NCBI GenBank assembly: GCA_016758965.1
Contig: JAEPRB010000114.1
Span: forward strand, 1 to 64,000
Direction of reading: 5' to 3'
From: Circinella minor
Taxonomy: Eukaryota; Mucoromycota; Mucoromycetes; Mucorales; Lichtheimiaceae
DNA length: 64,000 nt
Shown here: positions 55,971 through 64,000 of the stretch, piece by piece
How positions within the stretch are numbered: position 1 is the stretch's first letter
How the letters are laid out: the number at the start of each line of letters is the position of its first letter
The notes under the pieces: model-generated
Seen by the model: only the letters and a program-made list of their open reading frames with translations
Told to the model about the DNA's origin: nothing
The model's database searches: none
Translations under genes and position numbers: made by a program

Positions 55971-58579
55971 TTAACTTGTTTGAAAAATACTAACAAGAGA
56001 TATTCTAAACTTTTGAAATGCGAGTTCTACATCTTGTCCAACCATATCGGATCGTTGACCATAAACACCACTTTTATCAGGTAATAAGAATTCCACACTA
56101 TGTAATCCACCACCAAAGACAGTTTCAGCACGATCCATGGCAGCTTCGCTTTGTCCATTTCCACTGCCTCGTTTACCACTACCAGAATGTTCATAAAGAA
56201 ATCCACGAACACATTTCATAGTGACTTCACCACGCTTTTGTAACCATGCAAAATGCTGTTGTGGTTGATCCAAAAATGATGATGAAAAGGATTGTTCAGG
56301 TTGATCCAAAAACTTATCAGGAAGTAACAAAAGTGGAATTGATAAGGATGAAATATCATATCGGGTGGTAAGGCGCATGATGTTGAGTAAACCTTTAATT
56401 AAGTTACTTTGTTTAGTTAATTCTGTCGTGGCTATGGCTATATATTAATAAAAAAAATATAGTTTTTGTTAGTGTTGTTTACTAAATAGTTAATTATACT
56501 TGATTATAAATTGGGAAAAGAAGGAGAGAGAAGAAAGAGAATAAGTGAGATAGGAGGGGGGGACTGGGAGCTTATATAAATAATAGAAAAGATGATTACC
56601 ATCACTGTCGATCACCAAATGGAATACAACCTGTGTTAAAGGAAGATTAGAATGACGAGTAACAAAAAAGGAACCTTCTTGCAAACTATCAGGTTTTTGA
56701 TTAAAATCTTGTTCAACAGTCGTTAATTGTGATTCGATATCGGGGAAATGGAATTCGGTTGAATGTTGACAACGTTCAAATAAAGCTATATAGTTGAAAA
56801 TTCATTAGTCGAACTCGTTGATAAAAAAGAAAAAAAAAGGATCATTAAGAATAACCTTTGTAATAGAAAATATAAATCTAATAATACGTCAATCTTACTT
56901 ACCTTTATTACTTCCTTTACCAGTGTGGTATTGTCGCCAACCAAATTCAGTACCTTGTTGATCCCTACTCCTGTTAAGTTCACTCAATTCCACTAATACC
57001 ACAATTGCACTTAGATGGTTGGTATAAAGTTTTGTAGATGTCTGAGCCTTGTATGCCATCTCCCGTGTCGGATCATAAGGCGTAGGGTTAAAAATATCGG
57101 CCCCTGGCTCGGCTACCAATAGACGTAAATTATGCGTAGATTTGATTTGCGCAGGACCCAGACTGATCGTAAAGGATTCAACAGGTTGTTGTGCATTGGC
57201 ACCATTAGCAAGTGATCCAGTAAATTCACCACTAAAATATAATATAGTAAGTTATTACATAAATGGTATAAAAATATCATCAACTCCCCCTCCTTTTTTT
57301 CCTTCTTTTAAATTTGTCTCCCCCCCCACACACAATTCTTTATTCTTTCTTCAAATATACAAATAACCCCCCCCCCCTTTTTTATAATTATATAAATGTA
57401 ATAATTAACGTTCATACACATAATTTAAATAATAATAATAATAAAATTTACCTATCATCATGATCAATTCCAAAATTCTCCATGGCTCTGCCCAACCAAC
57501 CGCCTAATTTCCGTACAGAGCTGAGGTTTGTATTTTCCATGACTTGTTTTTGTTGCTGCAGGAATGAAATAGGGCTCCAGCTTTTGTTATTATTATTATT
57601 ATTATTATTACTATTATGCATATGGTGTGCAATATTTTTACTTAATGGTGATGGTCCTTGTTGCTGTAGACCTTTTTGAAATGATTGACGTCGACTAGAA
57701 GGTGCTGAAGGTGAAGAATCATTATTATTGACTGAATTTGTACGTGAATGTGCAGGAGAACTTGTCGACCGTCGACGAATAGCTGTGTCGACTTTGCCTG
57801 GGTCTTCAAGGAGTAACATCACTGCATGATCCATTGCGTGATTTGTTAACGCAAGTGCTGTTTCTGCTTGTTCCTTAGCAAATCCCATTTCTTCAATATC
57901 TCGGACCATCTTTTGAAAATTTGCCTATAAATATAACAACAGTGATTATACCATATGTATAAAGGAGGTTGAATAAATTACAGCCATTCAATTTCATTCA
58001 TTCATTCTCTTACTAACCAGGGCTCTTCCTATTTCCTCAGGGTCATAAAAGAGTTAAATTACCTTATCTTTCTCAGCTGCTTGTTGTTGCTGTTGTTGCT
58101 GAGATAGGGATTGTGACATGGAAGCTTGATCTGACGACGATACGCCACTTAGTAAACTTGTTGCTGAAGAACTTTGACGTCTTCTTTTTACATCATTCTC
58201 TTTAATTCGTTCTGCTGCTACTTTAACAATGTCTTTCCCATCCAAATTCCTCTCAGCTTCAATTAATGTATCTTCCGGTTTAAGATTTTTTTCGTTGGAT
58301 AATGCAGCTAGTCGTTGTTGATATTCTCGATAGAGTTCTATAACAAAGTCACGGTATTCACGTCGTTGTGTTTGTTGTGTTTGAAGAATATTGGAGGCCC
58401 ACGTAGCTTGAAATAACTCCATATCTTCCACATGTCTTGCAAATAAATGGGTCATGTTGGGTGATCCAGGTGATGTTTCAATTGCATGGTTATGTCTAAT
58501 AATAGCGATAATTGTAAGTTATAAGGAGTATCTATGTATCTATGTGGTGTAATGAAGGGGTATAAATAAACAAAAAGAA

Positions 58580-58614
<35 letters not shown>

Positions 58615-59696
58615 ATATATATATGTGTGTGATTTTGATTATGCATAATAAAGAAAAGTAATATATATTGTTGTTTGTATAGTTGTTGGTGTTGTTATTA
58701 TGCACGTCAATTTTTTTTTTAATTCTTTTAAAGTATTGATAATAAAGACTCATGCAAGAACGAAACTCGTTTTCTTTCTTTTTTTTTTTAACTAAGTTGC
58801 TTATTTTATTTTTGATGGAAGGAGGATATATATATATTTGACACATATAAAGAAAATAACTAAATGGTATATACCTTTCTTGTTTGTCGGCTAATTCCTT
58901 CTCATACGCTAAGTTACGATCTTGGATCACCAATGCATAATCTTGTTCAAGGCTCAGCAAGGTATTATACATGGCTTCAATAGGACAATGCACGAGTGTA
59001 TGATATGCACGTGGAAATATATCCTGCAAAAAATATAATTTCTTTGTTATTACGCGCCTAAAAAGAAAAGAAAGCCCCCCTTCGTTTTTCTATAATAAAT
59101 ATTATCCGTGTTTTTTTTTTTTGTCCTCCTCTTCTCTTTTTTTTTTATACTTTTTCTTTATAATTCCATTAAAAAATATACTTTCTCTCTGCTCTCTCTC
59201 CACCCCCCAAGAAAACAAAAAGCATCTTCTTCTTAAATCATTATTAAACTCCCCCTTTTCGATTTTCTTCATCTCTCCTCCTCCTCTCCCCCATAAAAAC
59301 TCCTTGTTGAAATTTGATATTAACCTCTTCTGGTTTATTATGATATTGTAAGGTATGCGATTGATATTTCATGATAAATCGATCTCTTGTACTTGTCACT
59401 ATATTGGTTTCATCCTGTTCTTTGTGTTTGTGTTTTTCTTCTGAATGATTTTTTTCACGCTGAATAATTATATCATTGTCAATATTATGGTGTGTTGACT
59501 GTGGTATTGCTGCAATAGCTGACGTAAGCGTCGAATATATACTTGATGTCAAATAAGAAGGTATATCATGTTGACGTATTAAATGAGAAACCAAGTCTTT
59601 AAGGTTTTGTCCCTCCGTAATGTCAATGTGTATTGGGGAGTAATTTAAAAGATGAATGGTAGCTGTGAATGGTTTCGTTGACTGTAAGGGTTGCAT
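55971..59696 (-). CDS. FERRY3/C12orf4-like protein with inserted UBA domain
   Basis: Seven exons: 59696-59325, 59023-58875, 58495-58063, 57924-57452, 57231-56903, 56785-56600, 56437-55971; 802 residues, against about 550 in animals. Conserved blocks of the DUF2362/C12orf4 family in order: FPRAYHTLVHCPIEAMYNTL, LEQDYALVIQDRNLAYEKEL, QTQRREYRDFVIELY, SFTISLGPAQIKSTHNLRLL, STEFHFPDIESQLTTVEQDF, EGSFFVTRHSNLPLTQVVFH, TRYDISSLSIPLLLLPDKF. Between the third and fourth blocks lies a ~200-residue insert with a UBA-type domain (VRDIEEMGFAKEQAETALAL ... MDHAVMLLLEDPG) and Ser/Asn-rich linkers. In animals C12orf4 is a subunit of the FERRY complex, a Rab5 effector linking mRNA to early endosomes. Function here is inferred from homology. 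The start could lie up to 26 codons upstream. Confidence 0.88.
58583..58624. repeat. (AT)n microsatellite in an intron
   Basis: About 40 bases of AT repeats within the second intron of the FERRY3-like gene. Confidence 0.9.
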
Positions 59697-62600
59697 AATC
59701 AATATTTTTATAACGACTTGATAGGGGAATAAAAATAAGAGGGGGGGTTTTTTATTCTGACGGTTGGAGGGCAATATAAAGGGTGAAAGGGGATTGAAGA
59801 CGGGGAAAGAGATATAAAAAAAATGTGAAAACAGGGCCCTACTGGGGAAAAAAATAGAGGTGGAGCGGGGTTAAAAAAAGCGAATGTCTTCGGTACCATC
59901 GACCTCTTAAGCTCTGATACCAGAAAAACATGTTATGGTGTAAAGTATGCCATTTGTTGCTAGGTGATCATTGTATCCCACAATATATTAATCTGATGAA
60001 CGGATAATAAATTTATAGTAGAAGTATGTATAACTTTTTTTGTTTGATTCCCCATTCGATATTTAAGAAGATTTCTCGCATTTCAGTTACTCTTCTACCT
60101 TTTCATGATCTCTGAATATATTTTGGAGCTTTTTAAACTCTAGTAATCTCTGCTCTGATAATAGATGCGGGGGCGGTTTTTTTTAATACTTTTTTCATGC
60201 TTCAGATATAAATAAACCATAAGTGATCGATTTTGTAAACAGGGAGAGATTAATTAAGTCTACTGTTATGATTAAGCTTTGTTCCAATCCTGCACTTGGG
60301 TTATATACTGTGATTAAACAAGATAGTTCTTTATAACTCTTTCTTTATGCAGCGTTCTGCCTACTTCGGTATATGTATTTATATATATATATTCGTAGCT
60401 TTTTTTATGCATCTTATTTTACTCTAAAGTAAATCCACTGCTTTTATTATCCCATAGGTTTTCTTACTATTTCGCTATCAAGACCTCTCAAAAAACCAAC
60501 TCTATAAAAAATAGGGATTAACTTTATACTCGTGTATATGTTAATCTGGATCACTAGGAACGCTACAGGTATGTTGATATTACACCATGTGGTTGTGAAG
60601 TTCATCAGATCCGAATACTATCTATGAGTTGAATTTAAGTTGGGATTTAATAACAATTGCTACATTCATTATCTCCCCCTTTTATCAATCGAGTATATAT
60701 ATAAATATATAACTCGAGTTATATCATTCAATTGTATTTGTCTAATAAACTCAAAATTTTGTGGTTAATGATTTAGTATGTCCGTGGTAGTTCAACTCCA
60801 TCACTGGTAATTTTGCTTATTTGCATAATAAAGGGTGCGTGAAAAGACCACATGTGGGTTTTTGGGAGAATTAATAAAAATACGAATTACAACAAAGTTG
60901 TATAAAACTTTCAAAACAGATTATTTTTATCTATTTGGTTTTTAATTGATCCATCATTTTTGTCCTGCTTAAGTATAACAATCGATGATATATGTATATA
61001 GTGAAGTTCTAAAATAAAAAAAAAAAGCAAAGGTCTATTTCATTTTAAATTGATTATTATTAAATTTTTGAAGAAGCCATAAATTGAAAAAAACTATTGA
61101 ATTCCACTGGTCGCTCCTTACCATTCCATCTCTGTTTGATAAATTAGATCCGTGTTAGCATCTTCTACCGTTTCAATAACTAGATAAAATAAAAATTAGC
61201 CAAAGTAAAGATCAGGTACTTGGGCTCAAAAGGCAGGAATGCAAAAAAAAAAAAAAAAAATTATTAATGCAAAACCACTGACGTCAGACAACGCAAAATC
61301 TTTCATTATGTAACACAAAATTTCTTTCACATTAAAGGTGTAAAATCATTTCAGCTTGGCGCAAATAGTTTAGAAAGAAAAAACATGTTCCTTTGTTATT
61401 CTAACTCTGTTAAATGTTAAGAGCTTACAGTAATGATAATATATTATTATGAATTTAAGTATATGCATTTGATTGTTTATGTGGCAAAGGGGGGGGTTCA
61501 ATCAACTAATTTATAACTCTAAATAACCTTATAATAAAGATATCAGGACCCCATGTGATCTCCTTTATAAAAATAAAAAAAAAGAAGAGGTACATAATCA
61601 TTTATAATAATAATGATGTATGATTATACTTATGATAGTAATTATGCCATGATGTGAAAAAAAATTCTGCATGCCAAGGGTCTTTCTAATTCTTTTTTTT
61701 TTTTTTTTTTTTTTGGGGGGGAGGGTTGATCCATTTCACATTACATTTATACATTATAATACAGATTGACAGAGAGTGTGTGAAAAAAAGAAAGAGAGGA
61801 GTAAAATTTTATAGGCGCAGCATCAACAAATAACAAAAGTGAGACACTTTGTGGGCTAAAAAAAAAGTTGAGCTTGCGGGAAGTCCTGAAAAACTTGGCT
61901 GAGTTCAACAACTCGGGTTTATTAGTTATTAAACAGATGATCCGAGAGGAACTGGGGGTTTAGAAGGAGTTATTATTATATAGATTATATAGTTATACGC
62001 TAAACAGGAGAAAAGAAGTCAGGCAATAATTTTTTTTGTGTAAAAAAAAAAAAGGAAGTTATTTTAGTATTTATCATAAACATTCAAGTTCAAAGCAAAA
62101 AAAAAAAAAAGGTTCCATATTTTTTTTAAAGGACAAGAATTAGACCTGCTGAAACATCAAAAAAAAAAAAAATCGTCCGCAGGTAATGCCGTTTTTGAGT
62201 TGGACCAATCAAACAAAGATTTATAATGATTTTATCAGTAATTATGTATGAATTGATCAACAAATTAAGATTTCTTGACACAAAATCGAGACGAGGAGAA
62301 AAAAAAAGTATGGAAGGTTAATAAGAGGAAATGCACTAATACCCGAGGCCAAAAAAGAAAATATTTATGTGATGTATGAATGTAATGTTGTTATGGTAGT
62401 TATTGTTATGGTTATGGTTATAAGGTGTTGTTGTCAAGTGTTACACCTAATATTACCCTAAGGTTTAGAAAAAAAAAAAAAAAAAAAAAACGAGCGCCCG
62501 TTAAATGACTTTTTTTTTTGGGGGGACCAGAGAAAGTGTTTTTTGTTATTATGAATAAATTTAGGATGGAACGAAGGAAAAACAGAGGGAAAAGGTTTTT

Positions 62601-63396
62601 TTTTTTTTTTTTTTTCCTTGGGGGTGGACCAGAAACCAAATGTTTGAAAAAGTCGAGGGGGGATGATTTTTGAAGATGAAAGCAAAAGAAGAGGAAAGGT
62701 TTTTTATTTAGATCGGAGAGAATGATTGATGTTGGTTGTATGTGTGACACACATATACAGACCAAAAATCCGCCAAAGTAATGAAAATATGAACGAGGGG
62801 TCTTGGGGGAGAAGATGGTGTGTGTGTGTGAAAAAAAAGGGGGGAGGGAAGGTGCTAAAGTGTAAATAAGAGAAATGGGTGCCGACCGAGGCAAAGAAAA
62901 AGCGGAGGAACTATCAGCATACATAACATAACACAAGTCGTCTTTTTGGAAGGGTGGAACAATAGGACATACACTTCTCTGTTTTTGGCTGGTACCAAAA
63001 AAGTTCCGACCGTATTTGGCAGCTAGCGAAACCTTTTTATTTTATTTTACATAAATGTTAAGAACGAGTTAGCCATCTTTTTCTTCTATTTTCTTTATTT
63101 TGTTGTTGAACAAGTTCAAAGAGAAGAGAGAAAACCAACTTGTTAATGTAAAATCAATTCTTTTTTTTTCTTTTTTGTCGTCTCCTCTTTCTTTCCATTC
63201 TTTTTTTTTTTTTTATCCTTATATTATATATTATCCTACAACGTTTTCTCTTATTATAAATCTACCTCTTTATTAGTCACCATTAAAAATCAATAACGAA
63301 CACCAACGATCAATTATCAACTTTCATAAATTACAATCAAACGAATTATATTATCAATTATTAAAAAAAATACGAGTTAACAACAATTAAAAAAAA
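59697..63396. other. 3.7-kb spacer rich in homopolymer tracts
   Basis: No gene recognised. The stretch 61,000-62,900 is crowded with A and T runs of 10-25 bases, several T-runs passing directly into G-runs (61691-61721, 62511-62526, 62598-62632). A 172-codon frame at 62418-62936 is composed of these tracts (Phe/Lys/Pro) and is rejected. The cyclin promoter lies at the right edge. Confidence 0.5.
63152..63225 (+). promoter_or_regulatory. pyrimidine-rich tract upstream of the cyclin gene
   Basis: TCTTTTTTTTTCTTTTTTGT and CTCCTCTTTCTTTCC runs some 170-245 bases before the ATG; probable promoter/leader element by analogy with other genes in the window. Confidence 0.35.
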
Positions 63397-64000
63397 ATGT
63401 CGCCATGTCAGCATAGAGGAATGGAAACTTTCCCACCATCTTTATCACTTCTTTCTTGCACTAAGTCAACTGAACTAGCAGATTTTTGCGCGTTTGTTGT
63501 TCCTTGTATATGGGCAGGCTCATTTAAGCAACCAAGCATTACAGCAAAACGATACACTACATTCAAGATGTTTTGTCAGAAAGTACTTAAAGCAACCCAA
63601 ATCTCTTGCGCCTGTGTTTTATTAGCACTCTATTATATCCATCGATTACGCTCAGCTTATCCCTCTATTCGTGCTTCTATCGGTTCCGAAGTTCGTTTAT
63701 TCACTACAGCACTTATTCTTGCTAATAAATTTTTAGACGACAATACATTTACCAACAAGGTATGTGCATATATGTACATTATTATACATATAACATATAT
63801 CCCTTATTTTTTTTTCTTTATTCTTTCTCCCTTCTATATATATTCTTCTCTCTCCCCCTCGCTCATCTCTTATTCACATCCAACCCCCCCAAAAAAAATT
63901 ATTATATCAAACAAATAATAATGATAATAATTTATGATGATTTATATATTTAGACTTGGTCAGATGTGTCGAGCATTCCTGTACGTGAACTCAATATAAT
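63397..64000 (+). CDS. PCL/PHO80-type cyclin, partial at window end
   Basis: Exon 1 63397-63759 and exon 2 from 63954 running off the window. The peptide has STELADFCAFVVPCIWAGSF, then FKMFCQKVLKATQISCACVL, ALYYIHRLRSAY and LFTTALILANKFLDDNTFTN, then KTWSDVSSIPVRELN. This is the cyclin-fold pattern of fungal Pcl1/Clg1-like cyclins, which activate Pho85-type kinases: a helix with the LALYYIxRL string, then ANKFLDDNTFTNKTWxxVS. The substrate pathway cannot be told from this part. The second exon starts after TTTAG and keeps phase. C-terminal half missing. Confidence 0.9.

Noticed and set aside
62418..62936. 172-codon minus-strand frame
   Set aside because: Built from homopolymer runs (poly-Lys, poly-Phe), no conserved content.
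1..64000. CRISPR arrays, phage, bacterial operons or biosynthetic gene cluster
   Set aside because: No spaced direct repeats, no bacterial gene layout, and no polyketide or peptide synthase modules; every identified gene is eukaryotic.

Overview
The window is nuclear DNA of an early-diverging fungus, most likely a Mucoromycota (Mucorales-type) mould. The reasons are: very AT-rich intergenic DNA; genes cut by many short GT-AG introns (mostly about 60-130 nt, one with a TACTAAC-like branch site); fungal wall genes (1,3-beta-glucan synthase, chitin deacetylase); and genes usually missing from yeasts and moulds of the Dikarya (a Ral-type GTPase, an EHD ATPase, a FERRY3/C12orf4-like protein). There are no operons, phage genes or CRISPR arrays. 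Species is not assignable by eye.

Layout. 1-15.7 kb is a graveyard of mobile DNA. It holds a pogo-like MITE, a LINE 3' fragment, a TA-flanked pogo-type element carrying a broken CENP-B-like DNA-binding domain, two nearly identical Tc1/mariner copies (DD34E transposase), an element with a 59-bp-arm hairpin and decayed ORFs, and an unidentified multi-exon gene hit by two different MITEs inside its exons. 15.8-23.4 kb carries a Ral GTPase and FKS1 on the + strand. 25.4-27.6 kb is an eight-exon monocarboxylate-transporter-like MFS gene (-). 30.7-33.0 kb is a single-exon Kelch-BTB gene (+). 35.3-36.5 kb is a GPI-anchored chitin deacetylase (-). A 321-bp MITE related to the Tc1/mariner copies lies at 37.8 kb.

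38.7-46.6 kb is dense: TRAPP subunit Trs33 (-), a YIPF6/Yip4-like Golgi protein (+), an EHD-family membrane-remodelling ATPase (-), and a lipase (-). A U2 snRNA gene (-) with its own TATA box sits at 47.0-47.2 kb. A MITE packed with short degenerate repeats lies at 48.2-48.9 kb. RNA polymerase I subunit RPA34 (-) is at 49.8-50.9 kb, followed by about 3 kb with no gene seen. At 54.0-55.3 kb is the ubiquitin shuttle receptor Dsk2/ubiquilin (+), convergent with a seven-exon FERRY3-like gene (-, 56.0-59.7 kb) that has a UBA domain inserted in its middle. A PCL-type cyclin gene enters at 63.4 kb and runs off the window.

How they fit together: the right three-quarters are housekeeping genes. Several concern membrane traffic (Ral, Trs33, YIPF6-like, EHD, FERRY3-like), two concern ubiquitin binding (Dsk2, FERRY3-like UBA), and two concern wall polymer synthesis or modification (FKS1, chitin deacetylase). 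All multi-exon models below were built by hand from splice signals, reading phase and family similarity; each sums to a multiple of three, but none has been checked against transcripts.
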